64,000 nucleotides of DNA, from positions 1,984,001 through 2,048,000 of the forward strand of contig NZ_FNTD01000004.1 of the NCBI RefSeq assembly GCF_900104815.1, given 5' to 3'. Below, piece after piece: positions 52,253 through 61,171 of this stretch. The stretch is from Streptomyces misionensis. GTDB taxonomy: Bacteria > Actinomycetota > Actinomycetes > Streptomycetales > Streptomycetaceae. Made by a program: the position numbers and the translations under genes. Position 1 is the first letter of the stretch. Every line of letters starts with the position of its first letter. The notes below the pieces were generated by a model. The model made no database searches. It worked only from the letters and a program-made list of their open reading frames with translations, and was not told the origin of the DNA.

Positions 52253-54055
52253 GTGGCCGGGCGCATCGAAGACTACGCACTCATCGGAGACATGCAGACC
52301 GCCGCACTGGTCTGCCGGGACGGCACGGTGGACTGGCTGTGCCTGCCCCGCTTCGACTCGCATGCCATCTTCGCCGGCCTGCTGGGCACCGAGGAGCACG
52401 GCTTCTGGCGGCTCGGCCCGGCGCACGCGGCCGACTCCCAGCCGCCCACGGCGGCCCGCCGCGGCTACCGGGGCGACTCGCTGATCCTGGAATCGGAGTG
52501 GGACACCCCGCGCGGCACCGTCCGCGTGACCGATTTCATGCCCCCGCGCGACGGCGCCCCCCAGCTGATCCGGATCGTGGAGGGCGTCACCGGCCGGGTG
52601 CCGATGCGCTCGGCGCTGCGGATGCGCTTCTCCTACGGCCGGGTCGTGCCCTGGGTGCACAAGCACGAGGGCCGCACGGTCGCCGTCGCCGGGCCCGACT
52701 CCGTGTGGTTCGACACCGATGTCGAGACCTACGGGAAGTCGCTGACCACCTACGCGGACTTCACGGTCGCCCCCGGTGACCGGATCGCGTTCACGGTCTC
52801 CTGGGAGCCCTCGCACAAGGAGCCGCCCGCCCTGCCCGAGCCGGAGCAGTCGCTGGAGGCGACCGAGCACTTCTGGCGCGAGTGGGTGGAGCAGTGCACG
52901 TACCACGGCCCGTACCGGGAGGCGGTGATCCGCTCCCTGATCACGCTGAAGGCACTGACCTACGCGCCCACCGGCGGCATCGTCGCCGCCCCCACCACCT
53001 CGCTGCCCGAGGACATCGGCGGCGTACGCAACTGGGACTACCGCTACACCTGGCTGCGCGACGCGGCGATCACCCTGTCCTCGCTGCTGCGCACCGGCTA
53101 CCGCGAGGAGGCGCGCGCCTGGCGCGAGTGGCTGCTGCGGGCGGTCGCGGGCGACCCGGAGAACCTCCAGATCATGTACGGCATCGCGGGCGAGCGCGAG
53201 CTGGGCGAGGCCGAGCTGGACTGGCTGCCGGGCTACGAGGGCTCGGCCCCGGTCCGGGTCGGCAACGGCGCGGCCCACCAGCTCCAGCTGGACGTGTACG
53301 GCGAGGTCACCGAGGCCCTGCACCTGGCCCACATGACGGGCCTGGCCCGCAACGACTACGCGTCCCTGCTCCAGCTGAAGCTGATCCGCTACCTGGAGGA
53401 CCACTGGCAGGAGCCGGACGAGGGCATCTGGGAGGTGCGCGGCCCGCGCCGGCACTTCGTGCACTCCAAGGTGATGGCCTGGGTCGCGGTGGACCGCACC
53501 ATCAAGCTGATCGAGTCCGGGGACGCGGACGGCCCGCTGGAGCGCTGGCGCGAACTGCGCGACGACATCCACCGGGACGTGTGCGAGAAGGGCTACGACA
53601 AGGAGCGCAACACCTTCACCCAGTCCTACGGCTCCAAGGAGCTGGACGCCTCCCTGCTGCTGATCCCGCAGATGGGCTTCCTGCCCCCGGACGACAAGCG
53701 CGTCATCGGCACCATCGAGGCGATCCAGCGCGAGCTGTCCACCTCCGACGGCTTCATCCTGCGCTACCCGACCGAGGGCCAGGACGAGGGCGTCGACGGC
53801 CTCCCCGGCGACGAGGGCGCCTTCCTGGCGTGCTCGTTCTGGATGGCCGACGACCTGGCGATGATCGGCCGCGTGGACGAGGCCCGCAAGCTCTTCGAGA
53901 AGCTGCTCGCCCTGCGCAACGACCTCGGTCTGCTCGCGGAGGAATGGGACCCCCGCCTCAAGCGCCAGGTGGGCAACTTCCCGCAGGCGTTCAGCCACGT
54001 GCCGCTGATCGACACGGCGCTGCGGCTGACGGCTTCGGGGGCGTACGGCGGCTGA
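52253..54055 (+). CDS. Glycoside hydrolase family 15 protein (trehalase/glucoamylase type)
   Basis: A 600-residue cytosolic glycosidase. An N-terminal beta-sandwich begins GRIEDYALIGDMQTAALVCR and DGTVDWLCLPRFDS; the (alpha/alpha)6 barrel carries TSLPEDIGGVRNWDYRYTWL and RDAAITLSSLLRTGY. The conserved acid-rich ends include FLPPDDKRVIGTIEAI and LLAEEWDPRLKRQVGNFPQA (catalytic Glu region). In mycobacteria and streptomycetes GH15 enzymes of this type hydrolyse trehalose. GTG 52253 has GGAG 6 bases upstream; a GTG 24 bases earlier (52229) after GGGGGTGAC is the alternative. No signal peptide. Confidence 0.88.
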   Translation: MAGRIEDYALIGDMQTAALVCRDGTVDWLCLPRFDSHAIFAGLLGTEEHGFWRLGPAHAADSQPPTAARRGYRGDSLILESEWDTPRGTVRVTDFMPPRDGAPQLIRIVEGVTGRVPMRSALRMRFSYGRVVPWVHKHEGRTVAVAGPDSVWFDTDVETYGKSLTTYADFTVAPGDRIAFTVSWEPSHKEPPALPEPEQSLEATEHFWREWVEQCTYHGPYREAVIRSLITLKALTYAPTGGIVAAPTTSLPEDIGGVRNWDYRYTWLRDAAITLSSLLRTGYREEARAWREWLLRAVAGDPENLQIMYGIAGERELGEAELDWLPGYEGSAPVRVGNGAAHQLQLDVYGEVTEALHLAHMTGLARNDYASLLQLKLIRYLEDHWQEPDEGIWEVRGPRRHFVHSKVMAWVAVDRTIKLIESGDADGPLERWRELRDDIHRDVCEKGYDKERNTFTQSYGSKELDASLLLIPQMGFLPPDDKRVIGTIEAIQRELSTSDGFILRYPTEGQDEGVDGLPGDEGAFLACSFWMADDLAMIGRVDEARKLFEKLLALRNDLGLLAEEWDPRLKRQVGNFPQAFSHVPLIDTALRLTASGAYGG

Positions 54056-54097
54056 CGGCCGTGCCCTGACGCGCCCCGGGGTGCCACGCTGGAAACC

Positions 54098-55480
54098 GTG
54101 GCACCCCGCTCGAAGGCGCGCACGGCCCTCGCCGCACTCCGCGAGGACCTGCTCGGCGACGTCCTCGCGCCCGAAGACCCCGGCTACGACGAAGCCCGGG
54201 CCGTCTTCAACGCGGTGACCGACCGGCGGCCGGCCGTGATCGCGCGGTGCGCGCACCCGGCCGACGTGGTCCGCGCGGTGCGCTTCGCACGCGATCTGGA
54301 CCTGCCGGTGGCGGTCCGCGGCGGCGGTCACGACCTCGGCGGCTCCGCGCTCGGTGACAACGCGCTCGTGGTGGACCTGTCGCGGATGCGAAAGGTCACG
54401 GTCGATCCGGCCGCGCAGGCGGTCCGGGTCGGGGGCGGGGCCACGACGGGCGATCTGGACCGGGCGGCCCGGCCGTACGGCCTCGCGACGACGGGGTCCC
54501 GGGCCTCCGGCGCCGGGGTCGGCGGATTCGTGCTCGGCGGCGGCTCCGGGTGGCTGGAGCGCGCCTTCGGGACGGCCGTGGACGGCCTCGTCGCCGTCGA
54601 GCTGGTGAGCGCGGACGCGGAGCGGCTGCGCGCGAGCCCCGACGACGACCCGGAGCTGTTCTGGGCGCTGCACGGCGGGGGCGGCAACTTCGGCGTCGCC
54701 ACCGCGCTCACCCTGGAACTGCACGAACTTCCGCGTTTCAGCCTGGCGTTGACGCTGTGTCCGGCGGAGTCGGGGCCCCGGGTGGTGCGCGCCTTCCGGG
54801 AGGTCCTGGGCACCGCCCCGGACGCGGTGGGCGGAGCAGTGCTGTATCTCACCGGCCCGCCACCGGAGTTGGTGCCGCCCGGCCTGGCGGGCAGGCGGCT
54901 GTGCGCGGCGCTGCTGACCTGCGCGGGCGGCACGGAGGAACTGCGCGCCCTGGCGGCGCCGTTGCGGGCGCTGCCGCACGAGGCACACCTGCTGGGCGAG
55001 GTGCCGTACGCCGACGCGCAGCGCCTGCTCGACATCCCGCCGGGGCTGCGCGGCCACGGCTCGGCGGAGTGCCTCGGCGCGCTGCCGGACGCGGCGGTCG
55101 ACGTCTTCTGCGCCCTCGGTGCGGACATGCCGGCCCTGCCCGGTACCCGGCTGGCGCTGTTCCCGCTGGGCGGGGCGGTCGCGGCCGGCGCACACGCGTA
55201 CCCGGTGGCGTACCGGGACGCGCCCTGGCTGGTGCACCCGCTAGCCGTCTGGGCGGACCCGGCCGACGACGAGCGGTGCACGAGCTGGGTGCGGCGGGTG
55301 CGCACCGCCGCAGCGCCGTGGAGCACCGGGGCCGTCTGTCCGAACCTGATCGGCGACGAGGGCCCCGAGCGGGTCCGGGCGGGCCTCGGCGCGGGGAACA
55401 CGCTGCGGCTGGAGAAGGTGAAACGGCGCTACGACCCGGACAACGTCTTCCGCTTCAACCACAACATCAGGCCCGTCTAG
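54098..55480 (+). CDS. FAD-linked oxidase, berberine bridge enzyme-like
   Basis: A 460-residue flavoprotein. The FAD-binding domain shows VAVRGGGHDLGGSALGDNAL (about 69-88), where the His is the usual site of covalent 8-alpha-histidyl FAD attachment, then GVGGFVLGGGSGWLERAFG and ELFWALHGGGGNFGVAT. The C-terminus ends with the BBE motif RRYDPDNVFRFNHNI. Such enzymes oxidise sugars, alkaloids or other secondary metabolites, often secreted in homologues, but no signal peptide is seen here. The second conserved Cys attachment site is not obvious, so bonding may be mono-covalent. The gene follows GH15 by 42 bp. Confidence 0.88.
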   Translation: MAPRSKARTALAALREDLLGDVLAPEDPGYDEARAVFNAVTDRRPAVIARCAHPADVVRAVRFARDLDLPVAVRGGGHDLGGSALGDNALVVDLSRMRKVTVDPAAQAVRVGGGATTGDLDRAARPYGLATTGSRASGAGVGGFVLGGGSGWLERAFGTAVDGLVAVELVSADAERLRASPDDDPELFWALHGGGGNFGVATALTLELHELPRFSLALTLCPAESGPRVVRAFREVLGTAPDAVGGAVLYLTGPPPELVPPGLAGRRLCAALLTCAGGTEELRALAAPLRALPHEAHLLGEVPYADAQRLLDIPPGLRGHGSAECLGALPDAAVDVFCALGADMPALPGTRLALFPLGGAVAAGAHAYPVAYRDAPWLVHPLAVWADPADDERCTSWVRRVRTAAAPWSTGAVCPNLIGDEGPERVRAGLGAGNTLRLEKVKRRYDPDNVFRFNHNIRPV

Positions 55481-55563
55481 CGGCGGCGTTCCGGCCAACC
55501 CGCCCGGCCACAGCACCGGCCGGAAGATTCTCTTCGGGCGTTTTCGCAGGTAGCGTCCGCAGC

Positions 55564-57213
55564 ATGGACAGCGGTACGGACAGCAGGCCCGAGGCGCAGG
55601 GCGCGGGGATCACCGTTCAACGGGCCCTGGAGCTGCCCGGGCTGCGCAGCGGGCTGCCGGAGATCCTGGCGGGCGCGGACCGGCTCGGCCGCACCGTGCG
55701 CTGGGTGCACGCGGGCGAGGTGCCCAACATCGCCTCGCTGCTCAAGGGCGGCGAGCTGCTGCTCACCACCGGGTACGGGCTCGGCACCCGCCCGGCCGAG
55801 CAGCGGGCGTTCGTGCGCACGCTGGCCGAGCGCGGGATCGCCGCCCTGGTGGTGGAGCTGGGCCCGCGCTTCAGCCGGTTGCCGGCGGCGCTGGTGGACA
55901 CCGCGCGCGCGGCCGGGCTGCCGCTGGTGCAGCTGCACCGCGAGGTGCCGTTCGTGACGGTCACCGAGGAGATCCACACCGAGATCGTCAACGGTCACTA
56001 CGCGCTGCTCCAGCGGGCCGAGGAGGTGCACCGGCGCTGTACCGAGGCGCTGCTGGGCGGCGGCGGGGTGCCGCAGGTGCTGGGCATCCTGGCGGACTTC
56101 GGCGGCAACCCGGTGTTCCTGGAGACCCCCGACGGGCGGCTGCTGTACGCGGCCGGGGAGGGGCCCGAGGGCGCGGACCCGTTGCAGGTGTGGGAGGGGC
56201 TGCGCGGCCCGCACAAGAACGCCCCGCCGCCCGCCGGTTCGGTGCTGGTGGACGTGCCCGGCGGCGGCCCCGGCACCACGGGTGCGGTGCGGGCCCGGCT
56301 GGTGCTGCTGCCGGTGCGTTCCCCGCTGGCGCCGGTGCACCGGATGGCCGCGGAGCGGGCCGCGGGCATCCTGGCCGTGGTGCTGATGCAGGCCCGGCAG
56401 GAGGAGGAGCTGGCGGCGCGCGGGCGCGGCGACTTCCTCACCGACCTGGCCGAGGGCCGGATCTCGGCGGAGGACGCCCCCGCCCAGGCCCGGGTGCTCG
56501 GCTTCAAACCGGGTGGCAGCCCGCTGCTGCCGGTGGTGATGCGGGTCGGCGACCCCCTGTCCCCCGCCGGGGGCGGCTGGGCGGTCCTCGCGCGGGCCGT
56601 CTCCGAGGAGCTGGCCGCGGTGGGCGTGCCGGTGCTGCTGGGGGTGCGGCCGGTGGAGGGCCGGGTGCTGGTGCTGCTCGGGCTGCGCGCGGAGCCGGAG
56701 CGTTCGGCGGTCGCGGACCGGGTGGCGGCGGCGCTGCGGGCGGGCGTGGAGCGCGCCGGGATGCGGCGGGCCGGCAGTCCGCCGCCGGTGGTGGTGGTCG
56801 GGGTGGCGGGCGGCTGGGCGGCGGCGTCGGCGGGGCTGCGGCACGCGGCGGAGACGGCGGCGGCGGCGCAGGGCCTCGTCGACCGCCCCTGGTACGACGC
56901 CCGCCGCCTCGACATCGATCTGCTGCTGTGGCGGCTGCGCGACCATCCGGACCTCGCGGCCTTCGTGGACCGGGCGATCGGTCCGCTGCGCGACCACGAC
57001 CGCCGCTCCAAGCCGCCGCTGCTGCCCACCCTGGAGACCTATCTCGCGCACGCGGGCCGCAAGGCGGAGACGGCCCGCGAACTCCATCTGAACCGGCAGA
57101 CCCTCTACAACCGGCTCGCCCGCATCGGGGAGTTGCTGGGCACCGACCTCGACGACCCGCAGACGGTGCTGGCCCTGAGCCTCGCCCTGCGTGCCCGCCG
57201 CCACGTGCCCTGA
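55564..57213 (+). CDS. PucR family transcriptional regulator
   Basis: A 549-residue regulator. The N-terminal purine catabolism PucR-like domain has GLRSGLPEILAGADRLGRTV (about 25-44) and PNIASLLKGGELLLTTGYGL. A central GGDEF-like middle (about 300-420) follows, and the C-terminus carries the PucR helix-turn-helix LPTLETYLAHAGRKAETARE with HLNRQTLYNRLARIGELLG. Family members control nitrogen or amino acid catabolism genes. The ATG at 55564 is 11 bp after TAGCGT (55548-55553), a possible -10 for a near-leaderless message. It converges with the glycosyltransferase gene, 4 bp between the stops. Confidence 0.9.
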   Translation: MDSGTDSRPEAQGAGITVQRALELPGLRSGLPEILAGADRLGRTVRWVHAGEVPNIASLLKGGELLLTTGYGLGTRPAEQRAFVRTLAERGIAALVVELGPRFSRLPAALVDTARAAGLPLVQLHREVPFVTVTEEIHTEIVNGHYALLQRAEEVHRRCTEALLGGGGVPQVLGILADFGGNPVFLETPDGRLLYAAGEGPEGADPLQVWEGLRGPHKNAPPPAGSVLVDVPGGGPGTTGAVRARLVLLPVRSPLAPVHRMAAERAAGILAVVLMQARQEEELAARGRGDFLTDLAEGRISAEDAPAQARVLGFKPGGSPLLPVVMRVGDPLSPAGGGWAVLARAVSEELAAVGVPVLLGVRPVEGRVLVLLGLRAEPERSAVADRVAAALRAGVERAGMRRAGSPPPVVVVGVAGGWAAASAGLRHAAETAAAAQGLVDRPWYDARRLDIDLLLWRLRDHPDLAAFVDRAIGPLRDHDRRSKPPLLPTLETYLAHAGRKAETARELHLNRQTLYNRLARIGELLGTDLDDPQTVLALSLALRARRHVP

Positions 57214-57217
57214 CCGC

Positions 57218-58354
57218 TCACAGGATCAGCGGCTGGGTCAACTCGTCGTACACGCTGAGCACATGGGCCACCGTCTCCTCGTCGGTCGGCCAGCCCGCGG
57301 CCTGTCGTCCGCCCCGCTCCCGCAGCAGTTCCCGGCGCGCCGGGTCGGCGAGCAGGCGTCGGACGGCGGTGGCGAGCGCCGACGGGTCGCCGTACGGCAC
57401 AAGTTCGGCCGCGTCGCCCACCAGGTCGGGGACGCCGCCGACGCGGGTGGCGACCAACGGGACGCCCGCGTACAGCGCCTCCTGGGCGAGCACCGGGCGG
57501 GACTCCCACCGGCCGGTCAGCAGCGCCAGATCGGCGGCGCCGAGCAGGGCGGGCAGGTCGTCGCGGTCGCCCAGGAGCCGCACCGGCAGTTCCTCGGCCT
57601 CGATCCGCTGCTGGAGCACCGGCCGCAGCGGGCCCTCCCCCACGACGGCGACCAGGGGCACCGGGTCCAGGTCCCGCCAGGCGCGCGCCGCCTCCAGCAG
57701 GGTCTCGTGACCGCGGTGCTTGTCGAGGGCGCCGACGGCGAGGAGCAACGGGCGCCCGGTGGCGCCCAGTTCGGCGCGCGCCTTGGGCCGCCGCGGGTCT
57801 TGCTCGTCGGGTACGGCCGCGGGGCGGGGGCGGCCCGGCAGGGTGACGGCGGCGAGCCGGGCGTCCCGGGCGCCGGTGCGGCGGGCGCGGTCGACCAGAT
57901 CGGGGCTGGCACCGAGGACCACGGTCGCGGAGCGGGCCACGCGGCGCTCCAGCATGCGCAACAGCTGGGCCCGCGCGCCCTCGGCGTACGACCGGTTGTG
58001 CCAGGTGACGACCAGCGGGGTGGTGCGGCCGCCGAGGGCGAGCGCGGTCCGGAAGGAGGCGTGCAGGCCGTGCGCGTGCACCAGGTCGGCGTCGGCGCAG
58101 GCCGCCCGGAGCGCGGTCACCGAGGAGGGGTCGCTGCTGCGCGGCACGTGGATGTGTCCGGCGCCGGCTCCGGTGAAGTCGTAGGTACGGTCGGCCTCGG
58201 TGGGGGCGCACACCGTGACCCGCACGCCCCGGGCGACCAGCCCGGCGGCCAGGGAGCGCACGTGCGCGCCACTGCCGGCGTTGCCCCCGCCCAGCACCTG
58301 CACGGTGCGCAGCGGCGGCCGGCCGTGCGGTGCGTTGCTGCTCAGGGGGCTCAC
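57218..58354 (-). CDS. GT4-family glycosyltransferase
   Basis: A 378-residue GT-B enzyme. The N-terminal half has TVQVLGGGNAGSGAHVRSLA (about 17-36), which contains the acceptor-side Gly-rich loop; the C-terminal half shows LLLAVGALDKHRGHETLLEA, VVGEGPLRPVLQQR, and the donor-binding E-x7-E pattern around SRPVLAQEALYAGVPLVATRVGGVPDLV (in short: EALYAGVPLVATRVGG). The product probably adds a sugar to a membrane lipid or secondary metabolite; the acceptor is unknown. GTG 58354 is taken by family start; the frame runs further upstream. A MraY/WecA-like gene follows upstream after 269 bp. Confidence 0.88.
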   Translation of the reverse strand: MSPLSSNAPHGRPPLRTVQVLGGGNAGSGAHVRSLAAGLVARGVRVTVCAPTEADRTYDFTGAGAGHIHVPRSSDPSSVTALRAACADADLVHAHGLHASFRTALALGGRTTPLVVTWHNRSYAEGARAQLLRMLERRVARSATVVLGASPDLVDRARRTGARDARLAAVTLPGRPRPAAVPDEQDPRRPKARAELGATGRPLLLAVGALDKHRGHETLLEAARAWRDLDPVPLVAVVGEGPLRPVLQQRIEAEELPVRLLGDRDDLPALLGAADLALLTGRWESRPVLAQEALYAGVPLVATRVGGVPDLVGDAAELVPYGDPSALATAVRRLLADPARRELLRERGGRQAAGWPTDEETVAHVLSVYDELTQPLIL

Positions 58355-58623
58355 AGGGCCGGGCTCCTGGTTCGGCGTGGGGCGGTCACGAGGCAACGTA
58401 CAGAAAGTAGCGGGCGCACGGGGGCGGAGGAACGCACCTCGCGCGCCTCCCGCGCGGGCGGTGTCCCCGCCCAGCATGCCAGCAGGCGGTGCCCGCTGGG
58501 GAATTGCGGATGGGCGCACAGGGCGGCGGGCCGGGGCAATGCGCCGGAGCACATCACCCACACGGGTGAGGAGGGCCCGGTATCCGCCGACGCCGCTCCT
58601 CCGCGTCCCCCGAGGTCAGGCGC

Positions 58624-59370
58624 TCACAGTGCCTTCGCCCAGGCGGTGACCCGGTCCCCGTAGACGGCGGCGGTGACGACGGCGACGGCGTGCGCGAGCA
58701 GTCCCACGCGCCCGTTGCCCGCCACCACGGCCGCCCCCAGCGTGGCGCCGAGCGCGTGCGCCCCCGTGTCCCCGAGCATCGTCCGCTCGCCGACGTCCTC
58801 GCGCAGCACGGCCGCCGCACCGCCCGTGGCGACGGCGGCCAGCTCCCCGCCGGGCCCGCCGCGCAGCAGTCCGGGCGCCCCGAGCGCGAGCACCGCGCCG
58901 AGCGCCCGGCCCGGCCGTACGTCGACCAAGTTCACGAAGTGGGCGGCGCCCGCGATGACGACCCCGGCGAGCAGCCTGTCCAGCGGGCGCTCCTTGAGCA
59001 GCGCGCCCGTGACCAGTCCGGCCGCCGATATCCCGAACAGCTTCACGGCGCCGCTGGTGACCTCGCCCTCGCGCAGCGCGCCGAGGTGGGCCCGGAAGCC
59101 GCGCCGGTGGTCGCCGGCCGCGTCGTCGTACGCCCCGCAGCAGCCCGCCGCCAGGACGGCGAGCCCGGCCCCGGGGTGCACCCGGGCGGCGGCGACCGCC
59201 GTGCCCAGCGCCGTGGCGGGCCCGGCGTACAGCTCGACGTCCCGTCCGGCGTGGTTCGTCCGCTGCCAACGCCCGGGAGCGCCGGGCCGGTTGGCGCGCA
59301 GCAGGGCGTAGCCGGCCCGGGTGAGGGCGGCGGACAGCAGGAAGGAGCGGGTCTTTCGGGTGCCGGTCAT
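58624..59370 (-). CDS. MraY/WecA-like membrane protein (polyprenyl-phosphate glycosyl-1-phosphate transferase family)
   Basis: A 248-residue membrane protein with several hydrophobic segments. The cytoplasmic loop CGAYDDAAGDHRRGFRAHLG (about 78-97) matches the DD motif (Asp82, Asp83) of MraY and WecA, and HFVNLVDVRPGRALG is the place of their Asn/Asp motif, but the Gly of N-x-x-D-G is replaced. MLGDTGAHALGATLGAAVV matches the later GDTGS-like loop. The protein is shorter than MraY (about 320-360), so active or adaptor function is open. The ATG lies 19 bp after the recN stop, in one operon with tlyA, nadK and recN. Confidence 0.75.
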   Translation of the reverse strand: MTGTRKTRSFLLSAALTRAGYALLRANRPGAPGRWQRTNHAGRDVELYAGPATALGTAVAAARVHPGAGLAVLAAGCCGAYDDAAGDHRRGFRAHLGALREGEVTSGAVKLFGISAAGLVTGALLKERPLDRLLAGVVIAGAAHFVNLVDVRPGRALGAVLALGAPGLLRGGPGGELAAVATGGAAAVLREDVGERTMLGDTGAHALGATLGAAVVAGNGRVGLLAHAVAVVTAAVYGDRVTAWAKAL

Positions 59371-59389
59371 CCCGTCACCCTAAGTCCCG

Positions 59390-61120
59390 CTACCGGTCCG
59401 CCCGCGCGGTCGCCAGCAGTTCCTCCGCGTGGGCGCGGGCCGTCTCCGAGTCCTCCTGGCCGGCCAGCATGCGGGAGAGTTCCCGGATGCGCTCCTCGCC
59501 CTCCAGGACCTTGACGCCGGAGCGGGTGACGGAGCCGTCGTTGGTCTTCTCCACCAGCAGCTGCCGGTCGGCGAAGGCGGCGACCTGGGGCAGGTGGGTG
59601 ACCACCACGACCTGGGCGCTCTTGGCGAGCTTGGCCAGCCGGCGGCCGATCTCGACCGCGGCCTTGCCGCCGACGCCCGCGTCGACCTCGTCGAACAGGT
59701 AGGTCGGCACCGGGTCCGTGCCCGCGAAGACGACCTCCACCGCGAGCATCACCCGGGACAGCTCACCGCCGGACGCGCCCTTGGCGATCGGCCGCGGCGG
59801 GGCGCCCGGGTGCGGGGCGAGCAGCAGCTCGACCTCGTCCACGCCCGCGGGGCCGTAGGCGACCGGTCGCCCGCCGACCTCGACGCCCTCCGGGTCCTCG
59901 GTCTGCCGGATGTCGAAGGAGACGCGCGCGTGCGGCATGGCCAGCGAGGCCAGCTCGGCGGTCACCGCGGCGGCGAACCGCTCGGCGGCCTCGGTGCGGG
60001 CGTCGGTCAGCGCCTGGGCGAGCCCGCCCAGTTCGGCGCGGAGCGCGTCCCGCTCGGCGGTCAGCTCCGCGATCCGCTCGTCGTCGCCGTCCAGCTCGGT
60101 CAGCCGGGCGGCGCTCTGCTCGGCCCAGGCGAGGACCGCGTTCACGTCCTCGCCGTACTTGCGGGTCAGCGCGTTCAGGGCGGCCCGGCGCTCCTCGACC
60201 GCGGACAGCCGCAGCGGGTCGGCGTCCAGGTCGTCCGCGTACCCGGCCAGCTCGCCGGCCACATCGCCGAGCAGGATTCCGATCTCCCCGATCCGCTCGG
60301 CGAGCGAGGCCAGCGCCGGGTCGTGGGAGCGCACGGCCTCCAGGGCCCGGTGGGCGCCCGCGACGAGGGCCTGGGCGTCGATGCCCTCGGGGTCCTCGGG
60401 GTTGCCCGCGAGCGCGGCGTGCGCGGCGGTCGCGGCGGACGACAGGGCCTCCGCGTGCCCCAGCCGGTCCGCCTCCTCGGCCAGCTCCGCGTCCTCCCCG
60501 GCGCGCGGCTCCACGGCGGCGATCTCGTCGAGGCCGTAGCGGAGCATGTCGGCTTCCTGCGCCCGCTCCCGTGCCCGGGTGGTGATCTCCTCCAGCTCGG
60601 CGGAGACGGCGCGCAGCCGCCGGTAGGCCCCGGTGTACTTGGCGAGCGGCACGGCGACCGCGTCGCCCGCGTACCGGTCCAGCGCCTGGCGCTGCCGGGA
60701 CAGCTTCAGCAGCCCCTGCTGGTCGGTCTGGCCGTGCACGGCCACCAGGTCGTCGGCCAGCTCGGCGAGCAGTCCCACGGGCACGCTGCGCCCGCCCAGG
60801 TGCGCCCGGGAGCGGCCCTCGGCGGAGATGGTGCGGCTGATCAGCAGGGCGCCGTCGTCCAGCTCGGCGCCGGCCTCCTCGGCCCGTACGACGGCGGCGG
60901 CGTCGGCGGGCACGGCGATCCGCCCCTCCACGACCGCCTTCCCGGCGCCGATCCGCACGAGCGCCGGGTCGGCCCGGCCACCGAGCAGCAGTCCCAGGCT
61001 GGTGACGACCATGGTCTTGCCCGCGCCCGTCTCACCGGTGACCGCGGTGAACCCCGGCGACAGTTCGACGACGGCATCGTCGATGACCCCGAGCGACCGT
61101 ATCCGCATCTCCTCCAACAC
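59390..61120 (-). CDS. recN: DNA repair protein RecN
   Basis: A 576-residue SMC-like ATPase for double-strand break repair. Walker A is TGETGAGKT (28-36), a long coiled-coil middle region (Ala/Glu/Leu rich, about 150-370) follows, and the C-terminus carries the ABC signature KGASGGELSRVMLAVEV, Walker B PTYLFDEVDAGVGGKAA and the D/H-loops VVVTHLPQVAAFAD. I chose GTG 61120 (V-L-E-E-M-R-I-R), because TATGGT lies 7 bases upstream, which fits a leaderless transcript; ATG 61108 has AGGAG too close. No LexA box was seen nearby. Confidence 0.95.
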   Translation of the reverse strand: MLEEMRIRSLGVIDDAVVELSPGFTAVTGETGAGKTMVVTSLGLLLGGRADPALVRIGAGKAVVEGRIAVPADAAAVVRAEEAGAELDDGALLISRTISAEGRSRAHLGGRSVPVGLLAELADDLVAVHGQTDQQGLLKLSRQRQALDRYAGDAVAVPLAKYTGAYRRLRAVSAELEEITTRARERAQEADMLRYGLDEIAAVEPRAGEDAELAEEADRLGHAEALSSAATAAHAALAGNPEDPEGIDAQALVAGAHRALEAVRSHDPALASLAERIGEIGILLGDVAGELAGYADDLDADPLRLSAVEERRAALNALTRKYGEDVNAVLAWAEQSAARLTELDGDDERIAELTAERDALRAELGGLAQALTDARTEAAERFAAAVTAELASLAMPHARVSFDIRQTEDPEGVEVGGRPVAYGPAGVDEVELLLAPHPGAPPRPIAKGASGGELSRVMLAVEVVFAGTDPVPTYLFDEVDAGVGGKAAVEIGRRLAKLAKSAQVVVVTHLPQVAAFADRQLLVEKTNDGSVTRSGVKVLEGEERIRELSRMLAGQEDSETARAHAEELLATARADR

Positions 61121-61171
61121 GGAACAGACCATACGAGGTCTCGGGCGTCGCGCGCACACAGGCCGCTCTTT

